A DNA stretch of 64,000 bases from CAYJAY01 sp964368445. Its GTDB lineage: Bacteria > Bacillota > Clostridia > Oscillospirales > Ruminococcaceae. This document shows positions 17,311 to 25,970 of this stretch, in pieces. The translations under genes were made by a program, and so were the position numbers. The stretch covers positions 1-64,000 of the forward strand of contig CAYJAY010000004.1 of the NCBI GenBank assembly GCA_964368445.1. The letters are read 5' to 3'. The notes below the pieces were generated by a model, which saw only the letters and a program-made list of their open reading frames with translations, was not told where the DNA came from and made no database searches. The stretch's first letter is position 1; the number at the start of each line of letters is the position of its first letter.

Positions 17311-18528
17311 CTATAGAACAATGAAATAATCGCCCATAAGAATACCTATAAAATATTGGAGGCCGTAGTATAGTTGGAAAAGATATATAAGTATAGACGA
17401 GTTAACAAGAAGTTTGTTTGCATTATGTTTATACAAAAGGCCTATCGAAACAAATATCGCAAGGTGGGCCGAAAGACCATATCCCCAAAAATAGTCGCCG
17501 TGTGAGGGACCGGTTTGATATAAAAAGTAATATTGCAAGAAACCAACAAAAACAGTTAGAACCGAAAGAGTATAAGCTGGCTCGCTTTTTATATATTTGT
17601 ATCCAAACGTTGCAAATACCAATATCGGTATCGACAAAAGAGAGATAATCGATTTTATAGATACCCAAAACGACATGTCAAACTGGGAACCGAATTTTAT
17701 AATTGTGTAAACGTTGCCGCTTGCAAACGTCCCGGTTACATAGATGAACTGCAAAATCAAAACAATTCCGGCCGGCAAAACTGACAAGAGAAGGGGAATT
17801 CCTATCGTCTTAAACTTGCGGATGAAATCGTTTGAAAGCTCAATCAACGTTAGCGCTCCCATTGCCGGAAGCAACACAAAAGCATAGTTAGGTTTTGCAA
17901 TACAACTTATAACAAGCATGGCGGAAAACCAAATAAGCTTTTTTTTGTAGTCTTTCCCCGATTTAATCGCCTCGAATGCCTTTACAAAAAGATAAAACGT
18001 CAAAAGACCAAACGGACGAACAAAGATAAACGTCGGGTTGTGCCAAACGTTTGGACCGCCTTGGGGAAGATAGAACTTGAAGTTTGTCAAGTAACCACAG
18101 ATTCCCATAATAAAAACAGAGGTAACACTTATACAGTCGTAAAGATAGAGGATTTTTTTACTCGAGGGTGGGAAAAGTTTGTTTAATATAAATCGAACCA
18201 AAATAATTGTTAAAAGATTGAAAACTGTTGCTAAAGCCACCGAAGCTATGTCGGTTGCAAAGCTTAACGAGAGCGAGCCAAAAGAGAAAAAGCAAATGGC
18301 ATGACCTAAAAGTTTTAGCGTTATGTGCATCAAAGGATATCCCATTATTAAAGGAAAAGACATATTTGATATTGGCGTTTCAAAAAGTTCCAACGCCGAG
18401 AGGTTGTGTGCCGGAAAGTCGGCTTGCTCGTGAAAGACGCCAACCTGTGTGAACATAACCGCCATCGCAATTGATGCAATGATACAAAGGAAAACAAAAG
18501 GTAATTGATTATATTTTGTTTTTAACAT
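17311..18528 (-). CDS. Tandem membrane paralogue 3 of 4 (PNVWHNPT family)
   Basis: This 405-residue polytopic protein is the closest relative of the gene at 16046-17263. It carries ADFPAHNLSALELF, FYLPQGGPNVWHNPT (Gly in place of Ala), FVRPFG, AKPNYAFVLLPAMGALTLIE, FGSQFDMSF and GPSHGDYFWGYGLSAHL. GGAG lies six bases before the ATG. Copies differ clearly in the loops and in codon choice, so this is an old duplication and not an assembly artefact. Function unknown; a GT-C-like role is inferred from the acid-His loop after helix 1. Confidence 0.78.
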   Translation of the reverse strand: MLKTKYNQLPFVFLCIIASIAMAVMFTQVGVFHEQADFPAHNLSALELFETPISNMSFPLIMGYPLMHITLKLLGHAICFFSFGSLSLSFATDIASVALATVFNLLTIILVRFILNKLFPPSSKKILYLYDCISVTSVFIMGICGYLTNFKFYLPQGGPNVWHNPTFIFVRPFGLLTFYLFVKAFEAIKSGKDYKKKLIWFSAMLVISCIAKPNYAFVLLPAMGALTLIELSNDFIRKFKTIGIPLLLSVLPAGIVLILQFIYVTGTFASGNVYTIIKFGSQFDMSFWVSIKSIISLLSIPILVFATFGYKYIKSEPAYTLSVLTVFVGFLQYYFLYQTGPSHGDYFWGYGLSAHLAIFVSIGLLYKHNANKLLVNSSILIYLFQLYYGLQYFIGILMGDYFIVL

Positions 18529-18568
18529 GTTTTACTCCGATTATCTTAGAATATGTTGAAAGTAAGTA

Positions 18569-19807
18569 TTATTTAGCATACAAATAAAGGCTATAGCTAA
18601 TAAACCTAAGGCCGTAAAATAAACCGAAAAAGTACTGTAATCCAAAAAATAAATGAACAAGATACAACACACAAACAGAATTGACAAGCAACTTTTCTGC
18701 TTTATGTTTTAAAAGAAAAGCTATCGATACGACGATTGCAAGATGAACCGCAAGGCCGTATCCCCAAAAGTAATCTCCTCCGGCGGCTCCCGTTTGAAAA
18801 AGAAAAAAATATTGAAACCAACCTACTAACACGGTTAGAATGGCTAGTATATATGCGGCTTCTTTTTTGATATATTTTCGTCCAACCAGTATGAAGATTA
18901 TAAGCGGAATAATCAACAGCGAAACGGTGGCTCGCAAAGAGTGTTCAAACGGAAGGTTATACTGTGTTCCAAACTGCAAAAAGGTGTAGACGTTTTTGTC
19001 GGCTAGAGTTGCGTTTATAAAGACAAACTGCGCAATCAAGACAAAACCTGCCGGCAAGACCGACAAAAAAAGCGGCACACCGATTTTTTTTAACTTTGGT
19101 ATAAAGTTGTTTGACAGTTCAATCAGTGTTAAAACTCCCATCGCCGGCAACAAAACGAAAGCATAGTTTGGTTTTGCAAAACAACTGAGAATTAAAAAAA
19201 ATGAAAACAAACAAAGGTTTTTAACGTAAGGTTTTCCTGTTTTTAATGCTTCAAAAGCTTTGATGAAAAAATAAAAAGTCATTAATCCAAAAGGGCGAAC
19301 AAAGATAAATGTGGGGTTGTGCCAAACGTTTGGGGCTCCTTGAGGAAGATAGAATTCATAGTAGGTTAGCGGCCCGCAAATTCCTACTATAAAAACCGAG
19401 CTTACGCTTAAAAAATCATATATATAACGAACTAGAGGTTTTTTTTGCGGAAATAAACCGTTTAGCACAAGGCGAACCGCAAATATAGATAGCATGTTAA
19501 AAGCTGTTGCCACGATAACCGAGGCGACTTCGACAGAATAGAGTGTTGTTATGCTTTCAGAAAACAGGAAATAAATTAAATAGCTAAGAATTTTTATCGT
19601 TGCGTGCATAAGTGGGTATGCCAAGATGTGGGGGATTGCCATTTCGGAAGGAGCGAGTTCAAAAAGTTCCAGTGCGGCGCTGTTGTGTAATGGAAAATCT
19701 TCCTGAGCGTGGTTAATTCCAAGGTTGTAAAACATTATGCTCATAAGAGACAGCGCAACCATACATGATATATAATAGGGGTGTTTTTTATAGCTTTTAA
19801 GATTCAT
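18569..19807 (-). CDS. Tandem membrane paralogue 2 of 4 (PNVWHNPT family)
   Basis: This 412-residue member has EDFPLHNSAALELF after helix 1, FYLPQGAPNVWHNPT, FVRPFG, AKPNYAFVLLPAMGVLTLIE, FGTQYNLPF (where the others have FGSQF) and GGDYFWGYGLAVHL. It has a C-terminal extension of a few residues ending SYSLYLYAK. Spacing to neighbours is 30-40 bases on both sides, so the four genes form one transcription unit. The ribosome site is weak. Function unknown. Confidence 0.78.
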   Translation of the reverse strand: MNLKSYKKHPYYISCMVALSLMSIMFYNLGINHAQEDFPLHNSAALELFELAPSEMAIPHILAYPLMHATIKILSYLIYFLFSESITTLYSVEVASVIVATAFNMLSIFAVRLVLNGLFPQKKPLVRYIYDFLSVSSVFIVGICGPLTYYEFYLPQGAPNVWHNPTFIFVRPFGLMTFYFFIKAFEALKTGKPYVKNLCLFSFFLILSCFAKPNYAFVLLPAMGVLTLIELSNNFIPKLKKIGVPLFLSVLPAGFVLIAQFVFINATLADKNVYTFLQFGTQYNLPFEHSLRATVSLLIIPLIIFILVGRKYIKKEAAYILAILTVLVGWFQYFFLFQTGAAGGDYFWGYGLAVHLAIVVSIAFLLKHKAEKLLVNSVCVLYLVHLFFGLQYFFGLFYGLRFISYSLYLYAK

Positions 19808-19837
19808 CTTTTTTCACACCTAACCGATAGATTGATT

Positions 19838-21055
19838 TTAGATAAAGTATTCTGCTTGTTCAAATATGATTTTATAGACATACCAAAGCCCAAAAAACAA
19901 CTGAACCGAAAAAATCGAAAACGTAGCAAATACGATGGGTTTTCGGGTTTCAAATTGCATTACAAGCGCTAGCGAAACTATCGTTGCAAGGTGGACGCCA
20001 AGGCTGTAGCCCCAAAAAAAGTCTCCGGCGGCAGGGCCTGTTTGGTATATAAAATAATACTGTAACCACCCAACAAACGCCGCCAAAACCGCTATCATAT
20101 ATTCAGGGTTAGTTTTTACAAAACGATATCCTGTCGCGCAAAGCACAAAAACGACAATTAACATGAGGGATATTGTCGAAAAAATAGACTGTGTAAACGT
20201 CATCTCGAACTGTGAACCAAACTTCAAAAACGTTTCAACCTCGTATTCGACCCAAGCGTCTGCAACGACTAGGTATTGAGCAAGGAGTATAAACGCGCTT
20301 GGAAGAGCCGCAATTAAAAGAGGCAAACCGAACTTTTTAAAGTTTGTTTTAAAATCTTGAAAAATAACGACAAGTGTCACTATCGCCGCCGCAGGAAGAA
20401 GAACAAAGGCAAAACTCGGTTTCGCAAGACAGCTTATGCCGCTTGCAACGGAAAATAAAACTAATGCTTTTAAATTTTTGTTGTTTGATTTATAATTATT
20501 AAAGATAACGATTAGAGAATAGAAAGCCAAAAGCCCAAACGGACGAACAAAAAGGGTTGTTGGGTTGTGCCAAACGTTGGGAGCGCCTTGCGGCAGGTAG
20601 AACGTTCCGTTTGTAAGCGGGCCACAGATACCGATGAAAAATATAGAGCCTGCACTCAACAAGTCGATAAGATATAGTTTTTTTGTATCGTTGGTGTTGA
20701 CCAAAACTCGAAATATTTTTCGCACAATAAAAACCGTAAACAGATTAAAAACCACACCCATTATTATTGAGGCGGTTTTATAGCTCACGGTTGTGGCAAG
20801 TGAAAGCGAAAGTTTTAAAAACTCCGCAATTCCTTTTAAAATGATGTGGTATGTTGGGTAAGCGAGAATTATCGGAAACGAAAAATCTTCGCGATTAATC
20901 GAAAATAGTTCCATGGCAGAAACGTAATGTGGCGGAAAATCCGATTCCCTCATTAAGAAGTTTCCGGCATAGAAAACGGGAATCATAATTGCCGCCGACA
21001 AAATTAATAGCAGGATAAAAAGGGTTATGTTATACTTTTTTTTGGTTTGAACCAT
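19838..21055 (-). CDS. Tandem membrane paralogue 1 of 4 (PNVWHNPT family), first in operon
   Basis: This 405-residue protein is the most divergent of the four and the first gene of the locus. It has SDFPPHYVSAMELF, where the conserved Asn after His is Tyr, then FYLPQGAPNVWHNPTTLFVRPFG, AKPSFAFVLLPAAAIVTL, FGSQFEMTF and AGDFFWGYSLGVHL. GGAG lies nine bases before the ATG. The promoter of the locus should lie in the 115-base gap to the divergent gene at 21170; I could not pick one with confidence. Function unknown. Confidence 0.78.
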   Translation of the reverse strand: MVQTKKKYNITLFILLLILSAAIMIPVFYAGNFLMRESDFPPHYVSAMELFSINREDFSFPIILAYPTYHIILKGIAEFLKLSLSLATTVSYKTASIIMGVVFNLFTVFIVRKIFRVLVNTNDTKKLYLIDLLSAGSIFFIGICGPLTNGTFYLPQGAPNVWHNPTTLFVRPFGLLAFYSLIVIFNNYKSNNKNLKALVLFSVASGISCLAKPSFAFVLLPAAAIVTLVVIFQDFKTNFKKFGLPLLIAALPSAFILLAQYLVVADAWVEYEVETFLKFGSQFEMTFTQSIFSTISLMLIVVFVLCATGYRFVKTNPEYMIAVLAAFVGWLQYYFIYQTGPAAGDFFWGYSLGVHLATIVSLALVMQFETRKPIVFATFSIFSVQLFFGLWYVYKIIFEQAEYFI

Positions 21056-21169
21056 AAGTTAAGCTCCGAAAAATGATAATATGTTTTATAATACCATAAA
21101 TTCGCTATAAAATAAAGATATAAATATAAATAACTTAATTAAAGCAGCAAAGAGTAACAAGGAGAAAGC

Positions 21170-21745
21170 ATGTCTAAACAACAATGGAAAGGAAGCACAA
21201 TTCTTTCCCCCGTTCCCGCCGTCATAGCTACCGCCGGAACGCTTGAACAACCAAGTTCGATAACTATCGGCTGGACAGGGATTATAAACTCTCAGCCCCC
21301 AAAAACCTACATTTCGATACGTCCCGAAAGATATTCCTATGACATAATAAAAAAAAGCGGCGAGTTCACCATCAACCTAACCACCGCCGATATGGCGTTT
21401 GCAACAGATTACATTGGGGTTAAAAGCACAAAGAACGAGGACAAACTTAAAAAAATGGGGCTTTCCCTCGAAGCCGGAGTTAACGTTTCGTGCCCGTCGA
21501 TTGCGAAATCTCCGCTTTGTCTTGAATGTAAAGTGTTCGAGATTGTAAAACTTGGTTCTCATGATATGTTTATGGCGGACATAGTCTCGGTTTTGGTTGA
21601 ACCAAAGCTTTTGGACAAAAACGGTAAACTCGACATGAAAAGAGCAGGCCTTTTGGCGTATGCACACGGAGAATATTTTAAGCTTGGCGAAAGCCTTGGA
21701 ACGTTTGGTTTTTCGGTTAGGAAAAAGCCAAAACAAAAACGGTAG
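21170..21745 (+). CDS. Flavin reductase-like (flavoredoxin) protein
   Basis: This 191-residue protein belongs to the FMN-binding split-barrel flavin reductase family (flavoredoxin type). It begins with KGSTILSPVPAVIATAGT, then SSITIGWTGIINSQPPKTYISIRPERYSYDII, which forms the flavin site, and ends with the LLAYAHGEYFKLGE block. It should bind FMN and pass electrons in the cytosol; the partner is unknown. GGAG precedes the ATG. It stands alone on the plus strand, divergent from the glycan locus and convergent with the thioesterase gene. The Lys-rich last residues are not part of the fold. Confidence 0.9.
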   Translation: MSKQQWKGSTILSPVPAVIATAGTLEQPSSITIGWTGIINSQPPKTYISIRPERYSYDIIKKSGEFTINLTTADMAFATDYIGVKSTKNEDKLKKMGLSLEAGVNVSCPSIAKSPLCLECKVFEIVKLGSHDMFMADIVSVLVEPKLLDKNGKLDMKRAGLLAYAHGEYFKLGESLGTFGFSVRKKPKQKR

Positions 21746-21752
21746 AAAAAAC

Positions 21753-21806
21753 AAAAAAAGGCTGTGGCTTTTTGAGATGATCAAAATTGCCAAAGCCTTT
21801 TGTTTT
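21753..21806. terminator. Bidirectional terminator between convergent genes
   Basis: AAAAAAAGGCTGTGGC pairs with GCCAAAGCCTTTTGTTTTT with one mismatch; an inner TTTTGA/TCAAAA stem closes the loop. A runs and T runs at the two ends let it stop transcription from both the flavin reductase gene and the thioesterase gene. Confidence 0.8.
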
Positions 21807-21820
21807 TCAAAGCTAATATT

Positions 21821-22336
21821 TTATGTCGAAGGTATCTCGATTTCGGTTATGTCGGACGGTTTTTTGGCCGGTCGCCAACCAAGCGTTTCAACATCTCCTG
21901 CGCCAATCTTTTCAAGCGACATCTTGATATATGTTGCGGTAGCGGTTGCGCATACTTCGCCGCTTGGCAGATAAATCTCCCCTTCGCCTTTAAATACTCG
22001 TCTGTTGTGTTCCACCGTTCTTCCGTGGATTATAAGTTGGGTATCATACGGGCAGGGTTTTTTAAACTTAACGTTCATCTCGGCGGTAACCGCCCAACCG
22101 TCTGGGTCAAGCGCCATTAAAACACGACCGATAGTTTCGTCCAAAAGAGCGGCTTCAATTCCGCCATGGACACGCCCAGGGTAGCTTTGGTGGTCCTTTG
22201 TCGGGGTGACGACACCTGCGACAGAGTTGTCTTCGAGCTCATAAAATCGGCAGTTAAGTCCCAAGAGATTTTGGTCTCCGCATACGATACAGTCTTCTGA
22301 AATGTTTTGTTCTTTAACGATTTTTAGTTTTGCCAT
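21821..22336 (-). CDS. Hotdog-fold thioesterase, PaaI-like
   Basis: This 171-residue protein has a hotdog thioesterase fold. The mark is YPGRVHGGIEAALLDETIGRV, with the HGG and downstream acid used in hydrolysis of acyl-CoA thioesters. The N-terminal part has a Cys pair (EDCIVCGDQNLLGLNCRFYE) often seen in this subgroup. The substrate cannot be told. Its start lies inside the last 23 bases of the YgiQ-like gene, so the two are co-transcribed and probably coupled. Confidence 0.88.
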   Translation of the reverse strand: MAKLKIVKEQNISEDCIVCGDQNLLGLNCRFYELEDNSVAGVVTPTKDHQSYPGRVHGGIEAALLDETIGRVLMALDPDGWAVTAEMNVKFKKPCPYDTQLIIHGRTVEHNRRVFKGEGEIYLPSGEVCATATATYIKMSLEKIGAGDVETLGWRPAKKPSDITEIEIPST

Positions 22337-24185
22337 TGTACTTGTTAATTCCTTTTGTTTTAATATTTTTTTTGTTTTTGTCGTGTGTTTTGGGTGATAT
22401 GTTATCCGTGATTAAACAACCTTTTCCGTTTCCTATCAAATCGCGTCGGTTACAAGACACAAGAGCTTTGTAAACAAGTTGTTTGTTTTTTGGATTTTTG
22501 AACTGTATAAGCGCACGTTGCATAGCCTTTTGTTCGGTGGTTTTCGGAATAAAGATTTCGGTCATTGTCCGCGGGTCGAGGCCGGTGTAAAACATCGTTG
22601 TGGACAGCGACGACGGGGTGGGGTAGAAGTCTTGAACCTGTTCCGGGTTTATCTTGTTTTGGTTGAGGTAGACCGCAAGCTCAACCGCGTCTTTAAGCTC
22701 GCTTCCGGGATGCGAAGACATGAGATAGGGCACAAGATATTGTTCAAGTCCAGCTTTTTTTGTAAGCGTTTTAAACCTTTCACAAAAGCGATTGTATACG
22801 GAGTTTTCGGGTTTACCCATTGCGTTTAAAACTCTGTTTGAAACGTGCTCAGGGGCAACTTTAAGTTGACCGCTTACATGGTGGGACACGAGTTGTTGAA
22901 AGAACTTTTCGTCTTTGTCCGCCAAAAGATAATCGAAGCGAATGCCTGATCGAATAAAAACTTTTTTTATCTTTGGAAGCTGTCTAAGTTTGTTTAAAAG
23001 TTCGATGTAGTCCGCGTGTGAGGCGTCGAGATTTTCGCAAGGGGAGGGGAAAAGACATTGTCGTTGTTCACATGCCCCAACTTTAAGTTGTTTTGCACAA
23101 GCCGGTTTGCGAAAGTTTGCGGTAGGCCCGCCTACGTCGTGGATATATCCTTTAAAATCACAAAGTTCCGTTATTTTTTTTGCTTCATCTATAAGAGATT
23201 CGTGGCTTCTCGATTGAACAATTCTTCCTTGATGGTAACCTAGCGCGCAAAAACTGCAAGCGCCGAAACAACCGCGCGAGCTTATAAGGCTGAATTTTAC
23301 CTCTTCAATTGCGGGAACTCCGCCTAAAGCTTCGTATGAGGGGTGGTAGTTGCGCTGATAGTCTAGCGAATATATCCTGTCGAGTTGTTCTGTTGTCAGC
23401 GGAAGGCTTGGAGGGTTTTGAACAACAAAGCCGTCGTTAAGATACGGCTCAACCAAAATTTTTCCTCTAAACGGGTCACAGTTGTTGTATTGGCGCATAT
23501 AACTTTTTGCGTATTTTTTTTTGTCTTTAATGATATCTTCGTAAAACGGAAGCCGAACAAAGTCGGACATATTATCTATTGTTTTCGCTATGTAACATGT
23601 TCCTCTAACCGAGGTTATCTCTTCCGCTTTAACCCCGTCGCGCAAAAGGCTCGCAATCTCTAATATTGGAGCCTCACCCATGCCAAAAACCAAAAGATCG
23701 GCTTTCGAGTCGATTAAAACAGATTTTTTAACGCTGTCGCTCCAATAGTCGTAGTGGCCAAAACGTCTAAGACTTGCCTCTGTTCCGCCAATAATTACGG
23801 GACAATTAGGATATGCTTTTTTTATCATTAACGAATAAACCGTTGTTGCATAGTCGGGACGTTTTCCCATGATTCCACCGGGGGTATAGCTGTCGGTTTT
23901 GCGCCTTGTTTTGGTAACCGAATAATGGTTCACCATCGAATCCATGTTTCCGGAACTTACAAGAAAGCCGTATTTCGGCTCGCCGTACATCGTGATGTCA
24001 CTGTCCGTTTTAAAATCCGGTTGGGAAATTATCGCAACACAAAAACCCGCATCCTCGAGGACACGAGGTATGACGGCATTTGCAAAGGACGGATGGTCGA
24101 CATAAGCGTCACCCGACACAAATATAAAGTCGGGACGGCTTTTGCCCGACTGTTCAAATTCTTTTTTTGAAATAGGTAAAAACAT
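22314..24185 (-). CDS. YgiQ-family radical SAM protein
   Basis: This 623-residue protein is a YgiQ-type radical SAM enzyme (UPF0313). It starts with FLPISKKEFE and FIFVSGDAYVDHPSF, typical of the N-terminal cobalamin-like domain of the family. The 4Fe-4S site is RGCFGACSFCALGYHQGR near residue 308, and YPTPSSLSTTMFYTGLDPRT lies toward the C-terminus. The last 60 residues are a basic, Asn/Lys-rich tail. The reaction of YgiQ is unknown. No ribosome site precedes the ATG, and a TGATATAAT box lies 10 bases upstream, so the transcript may be leaderless. The start agrees with the family N-terminus. Confidence 0.95.
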   Translation of the reverse strand: MFLPISKKEFEQSGKSRPDFIFVSGDAYVDHPSFANAVIPRVLEDAGFCVAIISQPDFKTDSDITMYGEPKYGFLVSSGNMDSMVNHYSVTKTRRKTDSYTPGGIMGKRPDYATTVYSLMIKKAYPNCPVIIGGTEASLRRFGHYDYWSDSVKKSVLIDSKADLLVFGMGEAPILEIASLLRDGVKAEEITSVRGTCYIAKTIDNMSDFVRLPFYEDIIKDKKKYAKSYMRQYNNCDPFRGKILVEPYLNDGFVVQNPPSLPLTTEQLDRIYSLDYQRNYHPSYEALGGVPAIEEVKFSLISSRGCFGACSFCALGYHQGRIVQSRSHESLIDEAKKITELCDFKGYIHDVGGPTANFRKPACAKQLKVGACEQRQCLFPSPCENLDASHADYIELLNKLRQLPKIKKVFIRSGIRFDYLLADKDEKFFQQLVSHHVSGQLKVAPEHVSNRVLNAMGKPENSVYNRFCERFKTLTKKAGLEQYLVPYLMSSHPGSELKDAVELAVYLNQNKINPEQVQDFYPTPSSLSTTMFYTGLDPRTMTEIFIPKTTEQKAMQRALIQFKNPKNKQLVYKALVSCNRRDLIGNGKGCLITDNISPKTHDKNKKNIKTKGINKYNGKTKNR

Positions 24186-24194
24186 AATGTAAAA

Positions 24195-24203
24195 ATTATA
24201 TCA
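24195..24203 (-). promoter_or_regulatory. Extended -10 box just upstream of the YgiQ-like start
   Basis: On the minus strand TGATATAAT ends nine bases before the ATG at 24185. Transcription would begin only a few bases from the start codon. I see no good -35 at 17 bases, as expected for an extended -10 promoter. Confidence 0.5.
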
Positions 24204-24228
24204 TATATTCGCGAATTTTGAAACAAAT

Positions 24229-25776
24229 TTAATCGATGACTATTGGCGGAACTTTATACAAAACTATCTCGGGTTCGCCTTGAATAGTGTCCCCCGAAAA
24301 GGTTTCGACAACCTCTAGTCCACCCGGATACCCGTCAACCGACGGAACAACGCCGTGTGGCTGGAACAGGATAAAGATGTTTTGATAGTCAGAAAGATGT
24401 TGGTCGATAGTTTGTGCAAGTTGTTCGGCAGTTAGGCGTACGTTTAGCGATTGATCCCATGTGAGATATGTAAAAAATTGTTCGCTCGACGGGCTGAACA
24501 ACTTTTGAGTCGTAAGATACGGCGCAATGGCAGAACCGTCGCCAACCGTCGGGCAGACGATTACGCTGTCGCTTGGGAGGTTTTGCGTCACAAATTCCGC
24601 AATCTCGTCCGAACGGGCATAAACGCGGTCTTGCTCGGCAACTATGTCAGAGGAAAGGGAACCTAGCGACAAGACAGATATAATAATAACCGCAAGGCAA
24701 GCGGCTTTTTTTATATACTGGGTGTTTATTTCGGGGATTTTCTTATACCTTAACGGCTTATCATAAAACACAGTTACGAGACAAAATATAATAACAAGGA
24801 CTGCTATAATTAATTTTTGCATCATAAAGCTTTGATAGATAAGAATGTGCACAGCAAATACAAAACCTACTCCGAGTGTTGTTATAAAAGTCACTTTTGG
24901 GAATAAAAACCCAATCACAACAACCGCGCCAAGCACTGCGGAAAAAAGCATAACAGAGAAAAACAGGTTTAGGTCAAGCCCGAAAAATCGTAACATTATG
25001 TGTTTGAAATAGGTCAGTGCTGAAAATAAAATTTCGTCTAAAGAGATCTTACCAAACGCCGAAAATTCTGAGACTGTAACGTTTGCGCCAACGCTTCCGA
25101 AAAGCTCGAAAATTAAAAAAACAAAGCTTAACGGCGGAATGAAAATTGAACCTAAGTAGCTTAAACTTTTTTTGCTTCTCGTTTTGTCTGTTGTCAGCTC
25201 AAAAAAATGAAGCAGATAAAGGGCGAGACAAAACCCAAAGATGAGAACATGTGTCTGCGCTAGCAAAGCTATTGAAACTGCGTATCTTAACGGTTGCTGT
25301 TTGCGTTGCTTATACAATATCGCCAAAATAACAACCAAAAGCAAAACCAAACAATAATTTCTTGCGATTACCGGATTGTAGTAGATAAAAACCGAAGATA
25401 ACACCACCGCAGTGTTTGCGACTTTGCCAAACGGAAAATACTTTAACACCAAAAAAACCGAGGCGGTAACAACCGAAAGACTTATGAGGCCTATGTATTC
25501 ATACGGAAACCCGAGTTTTGCGAACGGCATCAAAAACAAAAACCACAAAACCGGGTGTCCTTCGTATCTAACCTGTTCAAGAAGTCCCAAAAAATCGGTG
25601 TCTCGCGCAATCAACCAAGCTTGCGCTTCGTCAAGCCAACTTTCGTGTTGCATCAAAAGATAAAGGTTAAAAAGGAAAAACAAAGCCGTTATAAGCAACG
25701 CATAGAAAAAATGTTTGTTTTGCTTTATATACCTAATCGTCAACAGATCTTTGATTTTAAATTTTGATGTTTCCAA
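24229..25776 (-). CDS. GT39-like polytopic membrane protein
   Basis: This 515-residue protein has about 10 helices and a C-terminal outside domain of 130 residues. The first outside loop has MQHESWLDEAQAWLIARDT; the WLDEAQ motif with the Asp-Glu pair is characteristic of GT39-like dolichyl/polyprenyl-phosphate sugar transferases. A second loop motif is RYEGHPVLWFL. It should transfer a lipid-linked sugar to an acceptor outside the cell. The start is TTG, with AAGGGG about seven bases upstream. The gene upstream of YgiQ on the same strand, it may be read with it, though YgiQ seems to have its own promoter. Confidence 0.82.
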   Translation of the reverse strand: METSKFKIKDLLTIRYIKQNKHFFYALLITALFFLFNLYLLMQHESWLDEAQAWLIARDTDFLGLLEQVRYEGHPVLWFLFLMPFAKLGFPYEYIGLISLSVVTASVFLVLKYFPFGKVANTAVVLSSVFIYYNPVIARNYCLVLLLVVILAILYKQRKQQPLRYAVSIALLAQTHVLIFGFCLALYLLHFFELTTDKTRSKKSLSYLGSIFIPPLSFVFLIFELFGSVGANVTVSEFSAFGKISLDEILFSALTYFKHIMLRFFGLDLNLFFSVMLFSAVLGAVVVIGFLFPKVTFITTLGVGFVFAVHILIYQSFMMQKLIIAVLVIIFCLVTVFYDKPLRYKKIPEINTQYIKKAACLAVIIISVLSLGSLSSDIVAEQDRVYARSDEIAEFVTQNLPSDSVIVCPTVGDGSAIAPYLTTQKLFSPSSEQFFTYLTWDQSLNVRLTAEQLAQTIDQHLSDYQNIFILFQPHGVVPSVDGYPGGLEVVETFSGDTIQGEPEIVLYKVPPIVID

Positions 25777-25867
25777 ATTAAACCCCTTAGAAAAAACGTT
25801 TTGTTAACTTTTGGGTGTGGATAAAGGCGTTGATTAACTTTTTTCCATTCCCTAACTTTTTGATGTT

Positions 25868-25896
25868 TTGCAAATCTTGCGTATAGTTGTTATAAT
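25868..25896 (+). promoter_or_regulatory. Promoter for the YfhO gene
   Basis: TTGCAA (25868-25873) and TATAAT (25891-25896) are 17 bases apart, about 75 bases before the start codon, in the gap between two divergent membrane protein genes. Confidence 0.7.
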
Positions 25897-25970
25897 ATTA
25901 TAATAAATATAAATAACTTTCAACCATAAATGACATTAAAATTATAATTTCCAAAAAATTGGAGAATGAT

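Noticed and set aside
16046..21055. Four similar genes considered as an assembly duplication
   Set aside because: The copies differ throughout in loops, lengths and codons; only motif blocks are conserved.
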